This document shows, one piece after another, positions 8,744 to 19,000 of a stretch of DNA of 54,312 nucleotides. This stretch comes from Klenkia terrae. GTDB taxonomy: Bacteria; Actinomycetota; Actinomycetes; Mycobacteriales; Geodermatophilaceae. The DNA lies in assembly GCF_900491935.1 (NCBI RefSeq), contig NZ_UEXK01000004.1, forward strand, positions 3,820,627 to 3,874,938, written 5' to 3'. Within the stretch, counting starts at the first letter, position 1, and each line of letters begins with the position of its first letter. Position numbers and translations under genes: made by a program. The notes below the pieces were generated by a model. It was not told where the DNA came from. It ran no database searches and worked only from the letters and a program-made list of their open reading frames with translations.

Positions 8744-8760
8744 GCCGGTTTCATACCGGC
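8744..8760 (+). promoter_or_regulatory. Inverted repeat upstream of drmD
   Basis: GCCGGT and ACCGGC form a perfect six-base inverted repeat with a five-base spacer (TTCAT), ending about 20 bases before the drmD start. It is a plausible operator for the DISARM operon, but a repeat of this size can occur by chance in G/C-rich DNA. Confidence 0.3.
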
Positions 8761-8779
8761 CCGTGTCGTAAGCCGCGGT

Positions 8780-11700
8780 GTGATGCATAGAGTGCGGAAC
8801 GTGACCGGAGGACGGGCGGACGCGGTATCGGTTGGCGCTGACGGGGTGCGCACGAGCCCTCCCCTTCCCGATCCGGGTCAGGTGGTCGAGGTTCGCGGGT
8901 CGACCTGGGCGGTGGCTAATGTCCTTACCCAAGGGTTGCCACGCAGCCCGGCCGATGAGGCAGCCGCGCAGTTGAGTCACATTGTCGAACTGCAGTCGCT
9001 CGACGAGGATCGACTCGGCGAGCAGCTTTCTGTGGTGTGGGAGCTCGAGGTCGGACACACAGTCACTCCAGACCAGGGCCTTCCAGAGCGCATCCGTCCA
9101 GATGCCTTCGACGACCCGACCGTGCTGGCTGGCTTCATCGACGCGATGCGTTGGGGTGCCGTCACCTCAGCCGACCCCAACCGCTACCAGGCGCCGTTCT
9201 GGTCGGGTGTCAACGTCGAGGCCTACCAGCTGGAACCCCTGCGCCGGGCATTGAGCGCGCCGCGCACCAACCTCCTCCTCGCCGACGACGTGGGCCTGGG
9301 CAAGACGATCGAAGCCGGCCTGGTTATCCAGGAGCTGCTGCTCCGTCACCGAGCTCGCTCTGTGGTGATCGTTTGTCCGCCTAGCCTGTCGTTGAAGTGG
9401 CAGGACGAGATGCGTGAGAAGTTCGGTCTGGACTTCACCATCGTCGACAGCGAGCTCATGGCGGAGATCCGCCGCTCCCACGGGCTGCACGCGAACCCGT
9501 TCACGCTCTTCCCGCGGGTCATTGTGAGCATGGCGTGGTTGCCTCAGGCGCGGGCCCAGCGTCTTCTGCGCGACGTGTACTCGCGCACGGCCAACCCAGA
9601 GACCGCCAAGCGCTTCGCCTTTGACATCATCGTGGTCGACGAGGCGCATCACGTTGCCCCTGCCAGCCCGTCGGCGGTGGCCGGGGGCCGGGGCTACGCG
9701 GTTGACACCCACCGCACCGTGGCCGTGCGTGAGCTTGCCGAGAAGTGCGAGCACCGGCTGTTTCTCAGCGCCACCCCGCACAACGGTCACCCTGAGTCAT
9801 TCACCGCCCTGATGGAGATGATCGATCCCCGTCGGTTTTCGCGAGGTGCTCGTCTCGACGCCGCGGCGCTGCGTGACGTCACCGTCCGACGACTGAAGAC
9901 GGACCTGACCGACAAGGGCTTTCAGAAGCGCTCGGTCACAGCGCTCTCCTACTCCCCGAGCGCCGAGGAGCAGAGCAAGTTCGAGCTGCTCGATCGGATC
10001 GTCCGGCGGAGTGCGGAGCTCAACGGCACCAGGCCGGGCGGTGACATCGTCACGATGCTGTTGAAGAAGCGATTCCTGTCCAGCCCTTACGCCTTTGGGA
10101 CGACGTTGTCCCACTACGTTGCCGCACGCGCCGGTGCCGGCTTGGTCGATGACGACTACGACGACGTATTCGGAGAGGGGCAGGCCGACGACGAGGAAGG
10201 GCTCTGGGAGCAGGACGAGGCGACCCGGCTCCGGGACTCCAAGAGTTCGGACCCACTCAGCGGAGCCGAGTCGGGGCAATTGGAAGAGCTCGCCCAGTGG
10301 GGGCTCAGCCATGAGAGCAAGCCCGACTCACGACTGGAACGACTCGTTGAGTTCCTCGACGCCGTCTGCCGTCCCGCCGGCTCCTGGTCGAACGAGCGCG
10401 TCGTGGTCTTCACCGAGTACGCGGATACCGTCGACTGGCTGACCAGGGTGCTCACGCAACGCGGGTACGCAGACGTGCTGGCCGTCGTTCAGGGGTCGAC
10501 GCCGACTGAAGACCGCGAGGTACTCCGGGAGCAGTTCAACGCCGACCCGGCTACGGAAGTGGTCCGAGTGCTGCTGGCTACCGACGCGGCCGGCGAAGGC
10601 ATCGACCTGCAGAAGTACTGCCACCGTTTGGTGAACTTCGACATTCCGTTCAACCCCTCGCGCCTGGAGCAGCGGATCGGCCGCATCGACAGGTACGGCC
10701 AGACCGAGCGCCCCGAGGTCTTCCACCTGGTCCCGGATTCGACCTCCTCCACCTTCGGCGCCGATGCTCACTTCCTGTCGATGATCGGTCGCAAGATCGC
10801 CCAGGTGGAGTACGACCTCGGGTCCGCCAATCAGGTCGTGGCCGGTGAGCTGACGAGGCACTTCGCTGGGGGGCGGGCCACCAAGAAGAAGAAGAAGGGC
10901 CTCGACGGGAATCAGGTGATCTCTCAGGCGCTGGCCGGAGGGCTGACGTTGAACTACAAGCTCACCGAGCTGGAGCAGGGCTACAGCGCCTCCCGAACGG
11001 CGATGCACCTGTCTCCCGCCAACTTGCGCCGAGTCGTTGACACCGCCCTTCAGATCAATCACCAGCTGCCGCTGATCCCCAATGACGACTTCGTCGAGGA
11101 CCTCGACGCCGAGGTGTTCGATGTGCCCGCGCTGACGGCGGGATGGCGGCCTGCTCTGCGAGGCCTCGACACCCGTCGGAAGCCCGGCATCTCCCGCCCG
11201 ATCACCTTCGACCCGGAGGCGACCGCGGGACGCGACGACCTGGTCTATGTGCACCTCGGGCACCCCATCGTGCAGAAGGCACAGCGGTCGTTGCGTCGCT
11301 CGCTGTGGAGCGCCGACTCCCCGCTGAACCGGGTGACCGCTGTGGTCGTCGATGGGCTCCCCGAGTCCTTCGTCGCCGCGGTGACGCGCATGGTGCTGGT
11401 CGGCCGGGGCGGTCTGCGGCTGCACGAGGAGGTGTTCCTCGCCGGCGTCCGGCTGCGTGGACGGCGGGTCATGGCCGAGGACATTGCCGAGACCGCGCTG
11501 GATACGGCTCTGGACGGAGGCGCTTTCATCGCCGCCCAGCGTGACCTTCGGGTCCAGCTGGAGGGGCTGTGGGACGCCGATGATGGAGCGCTACGGGCGC
11601 GGTTGGAGCAGTCGATGAGTCAACGGGCGGAGCGCCGACACACGCTCGTCGTCGAGCAGCTGATGAAGCGTGAAGCGGCCGACGTCCAGCGAGCGCAGGA

Positions 11701-11977
11701 CATTTTCGCCGCGTTCCGCACCAACCTGAGCGAGAGCCTTGGAGCACTGGAGCAGGTTGAGAACGACCAGCAGCTGTCGCTGCTCCCGGATGAACAGGAA
11801 CGCCAACGTCGCCGCGACATCGACGGCATGCTGCGGCGTCTCGCCGAGCTCGGCGACGAAGAAGACCGGGAGATCGGCGCGATCCGCGATCGATACGCCG
11901 AGGTCAAGCCGCACACCACGGCGGCTGCGGTGGTTTTCGCGCTGACGCCGGCCGACGCCCGAGGGGTGCTTGCCTGA
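8780..11977 (+). CDS. drmD: DISARM SNF2-like helicase DrmD
   Basis: The 1065-residue protein is an SNF2-family helicase: Walker A DDVGLGKT near residues 168-175, VVDEAHH near 285, SATPHNGHPE, then in the second RecA lobe TDAAGEGIDLQ near 600 and RIGRIDRYGQ near 632-641. A lysine-rich stretch (KKKKK) follows near residue 700. Gene order with an adenine methylase, a second helicase, a DUF1998 protein and a PLD protein identifies it as DrmD, the hallmark of class 1 DISARM, which blocks incoming phage DNA. The start may be GTG 8780 or ATG 8783; GTG 8801 is a shorter option. The stop overlaps drmMI by one base (TGATG). Confidence 0.93.
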   Translation: MMHRVRNVTGGRADAVSVGADGVRTSPPLPDPGQVVEVRGSTWAVANVLTQGLPRSPADEAAAQLSHIVELQSLDEDRLGEQLSVVWELEVGHTVTPDQGLPERIRPDAFDDPTVLAGFIDAMRWGAVTSADPNRYQAPFWSGVNVEAYQLEPLRRALSAPRTNLLLADDVGLGKTIEAGLVIQELLLRHRARSVVIVCPPSLSLKWQDEMREKFGLDFTIVDSELMAEIRRSHGLHANPFTLFPRVIVSMAWLPQARAQRLLRDVYSRTANPETAKRFAFDIIVVDEAHHVAPASPSAVAGGRGYAVDTHRTVAVRELAEKCEHRLFLSATPHNGHPESFTALMEMIDPRRFSRGARLDAAALRDVTVRRLKTDLTDKGFQKRSVTALSYSPSAEEQSKFELLDRIVRRSAELNGTRPGGDIVTMLLKKRFLSSPYAFGTTLSHYVAARAGAGLVDDDYDDVFGEGQADDEEGLWEQDEATRLRDSKSSDPLSGAESGQLEELAQWGLSHESKPDSRLERLVEFLDAVCRPAGSWSNERVVVFTEYADTVDWLTRVLTQRGYADVLAVVQGSTPTEDREVLREQFNADPATEVVRVLLATDAAGEGIDLQKYCHRLVNFDIPFNPSRLEQRIGRIDRYGQTERPEVFHLVPDSTSSTFGADAHFLSMIGRKIAQVEYDLGSANQVVAGELTRHFAGGRATKKKKKGLDGNQVISQALAGGLTLNYKLTELEQGYSASRTAMHLSPANLRRVVDTALQINHQLPLIPNDDFVEDLDAEVFDVPALTAGWRPALRGLDTRRKPGISRPITFDPEATAGRDDLVYVHLGHPIVQKAQRSLRRSLWSADSPLNRVTAVVVDGLPESFVAAVTRMVLVGRGGLRLHEEVFLAGVRLRGRRVMAEDIAETALDTALDGGAFIAAQRDLRVQLEGLWDADDGALRARLEQSMSQRAERRHTLVVEQLMKREAADVQRAQDIFAAFRTNLSESLGALEQVENDQQLSLLPDEQERQRRRDIDGMLRRLAELGDEEDREIGAIRDRYAEVKPHTTAAAVVFALTPADARGVLA

Positions 11978-14900
11978 TGGCCCGCACTGCCTCCGCCGCC
12001 GGTCAGGGCGGTCGCCAGGTCACTGGTGCCTGGATGCGCCCGATGAGCGCCGCCGAGCTGCATCGCTCGTGGCTGACCCTCCTGGACACTGAGGGCCCGT
12101 TTCTCGCGGTCCCACCCCTCAAGCGCGTGTGGCCTCAAGGAATGCCGGCCCTCGCCGTCGAGGCAAAGGCCGCCCTGGCGTCGGCGCACCGCACCTTCGT
12201 CGCCGCGTGGGAAAGCTACGACCGGGACCCGTCCAAAGAGCACGCGCTCGCCAACTACCGGGACGCCCGGGACGCCTGGGTGCAGATCGTGCTCCGGGAC
12301 GTCGCGGGTTGGGCCGAGTCCATGAGCTGGGAAGAGATTCCTGGCCTGGTGGCGTCGTCGCCCGGCCGGGAGGTCACGGTGACCGCGCAGGCGGCTATCC
12401 GGGACGGCGACAGATGGGGCTGCCTCGTCCACCTGGTCGACCCAATTGACTCGCTGCGCCAAGCCCCGGGCGACCGGTGGGCTGCTTCACCCGTCGACAG
12501 GTTGGAGGCTCTGCTGCGGGCCGGCGGACCTGAGGTCGGCTTGGTCACCGATGGTCGCTGGTGGGGTCTGGTGTGCGCCCGGGAGGGCGCCATGGTTGCG
12601 TCGGGGGTAGTCGACGCTCTGGACTGGGTCGCCGAGCCCCGGGTGCGGGATGCGTTCTTCTCGCTGGTCTCCCGTCGCCAGCTGATCGGTGGTGACCCCG
12701 CCGAGCGACTGCCAGTGCTGTTCAAGGACTCGGTGGCTGAAGCAGAGGAGATCACCGAGGCGCTCGGCGCGCAGGTGCGCCAGGCAGTTGAGCTGCTGAT
12801 CCAATCCTTCGCCGAGTCCGCCGCTGAATCACAGCGGCACGGACTGCCCGACCCCCTTCCCCGTCGAGCTCACGACACGTACGAGGGTGCGGTCACGGTG
12901 CTGATGCGGATCGTTTTCCTCCTCTTCGCGGAGGAGCGGGGATTGCTACCGACCGGCGAGCTCTTCGAGCAGGGGTACGGGATCTCCGGAGAGCTGTCCA
13001 GATTGGTCGAGCGTGAGGCCGCTGAGACCGAAGAGGCGCTCGACTCGACCTCGTTGACTTGGCACCGGCTCTTGGCCACCAGCCGGGCCCTCTACACAGG
13101 GGCCTCGTTCGAGAACCTCCGGATGCCGCCCTACGGAGGGGGACTGTTCGATCCGTCCCGGTTCCCCTTCTTGACCGGTACGACCGACCGAGAGACCTTG
13201 GCGCTCACCGTGCCCGACCGGGTGATGCTGCACGTTTTGCGGTCCGTGCAGCTACCTCGGCTGAAGAGTGGCGAGGCCCGTCAGATCTCGTTCCGTGAGC
13301 TGGACGTCGAGCAGATCGGCTACATCTACGAGGGACTGCTCGGCTACACGGCTGAGCGCGTCGACGAGCCCCATTTGGGATTGATCGGCAAGGCCGGCAG
13401 CGAGCCGGAGATCCCCGTGGCCGTGCTCGAAGATCTAGCGGCCGAGCACGCAGACCCGAAGAAGCTGGCCGAAGCGATCCGGCAGTGGCTCAAGGACGAC
13501 CAGCCCGCAGCTGTCCCGGCCTCGGCGACCGCGATCGCCAAGGGCATCGGTGCGGAGCCAGACCCTGGCGCCGTCAGTGCGTTGCGACAGGCGGTCGGGG
13601 ACGACACAGCGCTTCACGGCCGGGTGCTCCCGTGGCTTGGCCTGGCTCGGCTCGACTTGCGGAAACAGCCCTTTGTCGTGTTGGACGGCGGCCTGCTGGT
13701 GAAGGAGACGCCGTCGCGCCGCAATGCGGGTGCCCACTACACGCCCAAGTCGCTGGCCACTGACGTTGTCAGGCACGCACTGGAGCCACTGTGCTTCGAC
13801 CCCGGGCCGCACCAGACGGCGGATGAGAGTCAGTGGAAGCCCAAGACGTCGGAACAGATCCTTGCGCTCAAAGTCGCCGACATCGCGTGCGGCTCCGGGG
13901 CGTTCCTGGTCGCCGCCGCCCGGTACCTGTCTGAGCGAGTGGTCGAGGCGTGGGTTCGGCAAAACCCCGACCATGAGGCTCGCACCGACCTTGAACGCCG
14001 GGCGATCCGTGAGGTGGTCGCCAGCTGCCTCTACGGCGCGGACATCAATGAGATGGCCGTCGAGATGTGCAAGCTGTCACTCTGGCTGGTCTCCCTTGAC
14101 CGGGATCAACCGTTCTCCTTCGTCGACGACAAGATATTCCTCGGCAACTCGCTGCTCGGGCTCACCGATGTGCAGCAATTGCGCACGCTGCACATCGATC
14201 CAAGCCGCGCGAAGAGGCTCGAGACGTACGGCGTGGACGACGTCAAGGTCAACGAGGTGGTACGCCGCGCCTCGGAGCTCCGCGTTCAGCTCGCCACCGA
14301 GATCGACGATCGCGACCCCGCCCGAGACGGTGCAGCGAAACGCCGCCAGCTTGCAGACCTACGGCGGCTCACCGCGGACCTGCGTCGGCTTGCGGACGGC
14401 GTCATCGCCGCTGGCCTGCCCTTGGGTGGGAAACCGGGTGGAAAGCTGGACGACGCCTACGAGAACCTCCGCATCGCCGCCCGAACCGCAGCTCCCCGTG
14501 ATGGCGAGCCGGGCAACCCTGCCATGCTCGACACTTTGATCGACAAGGGCTTGACGCCCACGGTCGCGACCGACTACCGGCGATGGCAGCCGCTCCACTG
14601 GGTGCTTGAAGCTCCCGACGTCCTCGTTGACCATGGAGGCTTTGACGCGATCGTCGGTAATCCTCCCTTCCTTGGCGGTCAGAAGCTCACCGGCGCCATG
14701 GGCGACGGAGTACGCGAGTGGTTCGTGCACGCGCTAGCGGGCGGGACCAAGGGCAGCGCCGACCTGGTCGCCTACTTCCTGCTTCGTGCGACGAGCCTTC
14801 TTCGCAGCACTGGCACGGTCGGGCTGATCGCTACCAACACCATCGCTCAGGGCGACACCCGGGAGGTGGGCTTGGACCGGATGGTCGACGCGGGATTCAC

Positions 14901-16080
14901 AATCACTCGCGCCATCCAGAGCCGGTCTTGGCCGGCGAAGAGCGCCAATCTGGAGTTTGCGGCGGTATGGGGCACCGTCTCGGCCGTGGCCGACTACGTG
15001 CCAAGGGTCAGCGACGAGCTTGTGGTAGCCGGAATCTCGACGCGTCTAGAGGCCGAAGGGCGGGTGACTGGGAATCCGGTGCGGCTCGCGGAGAATTCTG
15101 GGATTGTTTTTCAAGGAGCAATTCATCGAGGCGAAGGCTTTCTTGTCACACAGGAGGATGTAGAGACGTGGACTGCAAAGTCTCCCGCAAACTCAAACGT
15201 ACTTAAGAAGTTTCTGACTGGCGACGACGTAAACTCAAACGTGGGCGCAAGCGCATCCCGATGGATTATCAACTTCGGAAGCATTCGTCAGGCGCCTGGT
15301 CTCGAATTTGAACTTCCGTCTCAGCGCCTGCGGGAAACGGTGGCAAAAGAGCGGCAGGCGAACCGTGATCCTCTAGTTCGCCAGCTCCCGTGGTGGCAAT
15401 ATTGGAGGTCGGCGCCGGCTCTGACTAAGGCTATCGCCAACCTTGATGAAGTTCTAGTGATTGCGCTATTGAGCAAGTCTGTCATGCCTATGCGAGTGCC
15501 GGCTCGGCAGGTCTTCAGCAATACCTTGGGTGTCTTTGCGTGCGACAATCATGTCCTGCAAAGCGTCCTTTCGTCCTCGGTGCATCAGCTGTGGGCAATT
15601 ACCTACGGGTCCACGTTGGAGACTCGCGTGCGTTACGTTCCCTCTGACGTCTTTGAGACCTTTCCCCGCCCCCCGTCGACGGACTGGCTAGCTCAGGTTG
15701 GCGAAGCGCTCGATTCGGAGCGGCGTGAGGCATTGTTGCGTCGACAGCTGGGCCTAACCTCACTGTATAACCAGGTCAACGACTCGGAAATTGGCGACTC
15801 GGTGGATTCAGACGTGAATCGGATTCGCGCAATCCACGTCGAGCTAGACCAAGCCGTGATGGCGGCCTACGGCTGGGGCGACGTTCAACTCGACCACGGG
15901 TTCCACACCTACCGCCAGATGACGCGGTGGACTGTCAGCCCTGCCGCGCGGGTGGAAATCCTCGATCGGCTGCTGGAGGAAAATCATCTCCGGGCCGCAG
16001 CCGAGCAGGCAGCGGGTGTCACCGGTAAGGGTGCCAATCGGCGAATCTTCTCTGAGGAACAGGAGGCACTCTTCCCGTGA
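11977..16080 (+). CDS. drmMI: DISARM adenine-specific DNA methyltransferase DrmMI
   Basis: The 1367-residue protein is a PglX/Eco57I-like N6-adenine methyltransferase. Motif I (ADIACGSGAFLVAA) is near residues 633-646, LYGADINEMAVEMCKLSLW follows, and the catalytic motif IV NPPF is near 893. In DISARM the methylase marks host DNA so the helicase/PLD machinery spares it. The N-terminal 600 residues are helical and the C-terminal quarter should read the target sequence. From about 15,080 to 15,860 (residues about 1035-1295) base use becomes visibly richer in A and T, pointing to an exchanged target-recognition region. It overlaps drmD by one base and drmA by four (GTGA). Confidence 0.93.
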   Translation: MARTASAAGQGGRQVTGAWMRPMSAAELHRSWLTLLDTEGPFLAVPPLKRVWPQGMPALAVEAKAALASAHRTFVAAWESYDRDPSKEHALANYRDARDAWVQIVLRDVAGWAESMSWEEIPGLVASSPGREVTVTAQAAIRDGDRWGCLVHLVDPIDSLRQAPGDRWAASPVDRLEALLRAGGPEVGLVTDGRWWGLVCAREGAMVASGVVDALDWVAEPRVRDAFFSLVSRRQLIGGDPAERLPVLFKDSVAEAEEITEALGAQVRQAVELLIQSFAESAAESQRHGLPDPLPRRAHDTYEGAVTVLMRIVFLLFAEERGLLPTGELFEQGYGISGELSRLVEREAAETEEALDSTSLTWHRLLATSRALYTGASFENLRMPPYGGGLFDPSRFPFLTGTTDRETLALTVPDRVMLHVLRSVQLPRLKSGEARQISFRELDVEQIGYIYEGLLGYTAERVDEPHLGLIGKAGSEPEIPVAVLEDLAAEHADPKKLAEAIRQWLKDDQPAAVPASATAIAKGIGAEPDPGAVSALRQAVGDDTALHGRVLPWLGLARLDLRKQPFVVLDGGLLVKETPSRRNAGAHYTPKSLATDVVRHALEPLCFDPGPHQTADESQWKPKTSEQILALKVADIACGSGAFLVAAARYLSERVVEAWVRQNPDHEARTDLERRAIREVVASCLYGADINEMAVEMCKLSLWLVSLDRDQPFSFVDDKIFLGNSLLGLTDVQQLRTLHIDPSRAKRLETYGVDDVKVNEVVRRASELRVQLATEIDDRDPARDGAAKRRQLADLRRLTADLRRLADGVIAAGLPLGGKPGGKLDDAYENLRIAARTAAPRDGEPGNPAMLDTLIDKGLTPTVATDYRRWQPLHWVLEAPDVLVDHGGFDAIVGNPPFLGGQKLTGAMGDGVREWFVHALAGGTKGSADLVAYFLLRATSLLRSTGTVGLIATNTIAQGDTREVGLDRMVDAGFTITRAIQSRSWPAKSANLEFAAVWGTVSAVADYVPRVSDELVVAGISTRLEAEGRVTGNPVRLAENSGIVFQGAIHRGEGFLVTQEDVETWTAKSPANSNVLKKFLTGDDVNSNVGASASRWIINFGSIRQAPGLEFELPSQRLRETVAKERQANRDPLVRQLPWWQYWRSAPALTKAIANLDEVLVIALLSKSVMPMRVPARQVFSNTLGVFACDNHVLQSVLSSSVHQLWAITYGSTLETRVRYVPSDVFETFPRPPSTDWLAQVGEALDSERREALLRRQLGLTSLYNQVNDSEIGDSVDSDVNRIRAIHVELDQAVMAAYGWGDVQLDHGFHTYRQMTRWTVSPAARVEILDRLLEENHLRAAAEQAAGVTGKGANRRIFSEEQEALFP

Positions 16081-19000
16081 CCGCAGCCACCCCCTCTAAC
16101 GCCCGTCCGCAAGGCACGTACGAACTGAGTCACGAGCTCGACGGTTCGTCGTACGAGGTGCGTGAAAACCTCGTCGACATCCTGGAGCGGGAGCTGCTTG
16201 GCCCGGTCGGTGGCCCAGACGAGGTGCTCACGTTCAGTCCGCGCCAGCAGTACCTGGTCGGGCACATTGCTCCGGTCAAGCTGAGCGACGACGTTGCCGT
16301 CGCCGAAGTGGAGGAGGGAGAGTCCGGCCGCGGTGACCTGGTGCAGGTCCGCACTGACGAGGCCGCCCTGGCTGAAGGGCGTGGTGTACCAGTATTCGCC
16401 GCCGACGACTCCGAGGCCGAGTCGGAAGACGACGACGCCGAAGACCGCACGCCCAAGCAGGGACTCATGATCCCCTCGTCCATGGGTCTGCGGTTTCAGG
16501 TACCCGCGGATCTGGCCGCGTTCACGGTGCGCGCTTCCTGGGGTGTGTACGAGCCGGTCGAGACCGATGAGGTCACGAAGTCCGGCCGGCCGATCCGTAA
16601 CTACCAGCGCACCCCTGTTGAAGAGCCCCGGACCGTCGAGCTCGCTGATCTGGTGCCCGGTGAGACCCACACAGTGCCCCTCCGCGACAAGGTCTGCCTG
16701 CGGATCGACCGCTACGACGACACGGCCCTTGGACGCGTGCTCGTGGAGATCGCCCTGTGCAACGACCGAGTCACCCCGATGCCGATCCCGATCGGCATGT
16801 GGCTGTTCCAGACTCGACTCGTCATCGACGCCGATGGGGCCCAGGTCTTCCTTCCGGTCCGAGACGCCCTCGAGGAGCACTGGGCAGAGCACGACCCCGA
16901 GGTCCGGCGGCTCGATCTCCAGTACCGCGATCGGCTGCAGTTCGCGATCGGCCGGTGCTGCTCAGTCACGTGGAAGGCGGAAGTCGGATCACGACGTGCC
17001 ACGTCCGTCGAGACGACCTGGCTGCCTGTGTCAGAGACGCCGCAAACGCGTGCCGGCGAGATCGACAACGCGATGCTGTCCATGGCCGCGTTGGCAGAGG
17101 CGGACTCCACCGGGTTGGCGACCGGGCTGTCTCCGCTGTTCGCCGGCTACGGAGCCTGGCTTGATGAGCAGGAGGAGCTGGCTACCAAACTCCCGGCCCA
17201 CCTCCAGGACACCGCCGCGGATGCCCTGTTCGAGGCCCGGAAGGTGCACAAGCGGCTGACCGCCGGGCTGGCGCACGTCACGTCCAAGCCTGAGGCCCTG
17301 CGCTGCTTCCAGTTCATGAACAGAGTGATGCGGGACCAGCGCATCGCCTCGCAGGTTGCCGCTGGACGCGCCTCGAATGCGGAGATGTCGATCGCTGACG
17401 CGCATGCGTTGGTGGCAGCCCGTGGCGACAAGGCCGCGACCTGGCGCCCGTTCCAGCTCGCGTTCATCCTGATGCAACTCGGGGCGCTCACCGACCCCAC
17501 TGCCCGGCTGCGGAGCGCGGATCTTCAGGCGCAGGTCGAGCTGTTGTTCTTCCCCACCGGTGGCGGCAAGACCGAGGCGTACCTCGGCCTGGCGGCCTAC
17601 ACGTTCGCCATCCGCCGCAGGCAGGGTGTTGTCGATTCCGACGACGGCCCGCTCGACGGAAACGACGGGGTCGCCGTGCTCATGCGCTACACGCTTCGGC
17701 TGCTGACCGCTCAACAGTTCCAACGAGCGACAGCCCTCGTCTGCGCCGCTGAGCTGGCCCGGTGCGAGGATGAAGCCACCTGGGGGACAACGCCCTTTCG
17801 CATCGGACTTTGGGTCGGTACCGCCGTCAGCCCCAAGCGGTACGAGGAGGCCGAGGACCAGCTCGTCAAGGCCAACCAGTACGGCAGCCACCGACTCACG
17901 GTGCTGCAGGTCCAGCGGTGCCCCTGGTGTGGCACTCCGATTGGGGCCGCCAACGTCCGTGCCGACCCCGTCGCGCGGCGGGTGTTCGTGTACTGCGGAG
18001 ACGAGCTGGCTCGCTGTCCATTTGCGAAGGGCGGCGCAGTCACTGAGGGCTTGCCAGTCCTGACCGTTGACGAGGAGATCTATCGCCTCACCCCCGCTTT
18101 CGTCATCGCCACCGTCGACAAGTTTGCGCGATTGGCCCGGGAGGGTGAGGCCGCGGCCCTGTTCGGTTACGTCAACCGGAGGTGCGGCAGACACGGGTAC
18201 GTGCACGTCGACTACCCGCATTGCACGGGCAGCTCACACACCTCAAAGGGCGGCCCGGCGGCCACCGTCGTGCCAGTGAGCCGGCTCCGGCCACCGGACC
18301 TGATCATTCAGGATGAGTTGCATTTGATCACCGGGGCGCTCGGCACATCCGTCGGGCTGTTTGAGGTGGCCATCGAGACCCTCTGCAGCTGGCAGACTCC
18401 GGACGCCATGCCGGTGAAGCCGCTGATTGTGGCCTCGACCGCGACCGTGCGCAACGCGCAAGCGCAAGTGCGCGCCCTCTACGGGCGCTGGGTGGAGATC
18501 TTTCCGCCGCAGGTGCTCGACGTCGCCAACACGTTTTTTTCGTACGAGATCCCGATCAGCAAGGAACACCCGGGGCGGCGTTATATCGGGGTCAGTGCTC
18601 AGGGCGTGCGACTCTCCAGCGCCGAGATCCGGGTCGCCGAGGTGCTGCTGTCGGCAGGCCAGTTGCTCTTCGACCGTTCCGCGGACGACCCGGCGCTGAC
18701 GGGGGACGCGCGGAAGGCCGCGGACCCCTACATGACCCTGGTGGGCTACTTCAACGCCACGCGTGAGCTCGCTGGCATGGCCCGCTATGTCGCGGACGAC
18801 GTCCAGAACCGGGTTAAGCGACCGCGCCGGGGGGCCGGGTTCCCCAGCCGGCTCGGGGCCTCGTTCGGTGTACTCCACGTGGGTGAACTGACTTCTCGTA
18901 TCGCGTCGGCTGAGATTGGTCGGACCCTGGACCGCCTCGGTGGTGAGTTCAACCCGGACTACGACAGCTCCGCAGCGTTCGGGGCGCGCATGGCGGCAGC

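Noticed and set aside
11977-16080. BREX (PglX) or type I restriction methylase
   Set aside because: The methylase is PglX-like, but no PglZ, BrxC, HsdR or HsdS is present, and the drmD-A-B-C neighbours fit DISARM.
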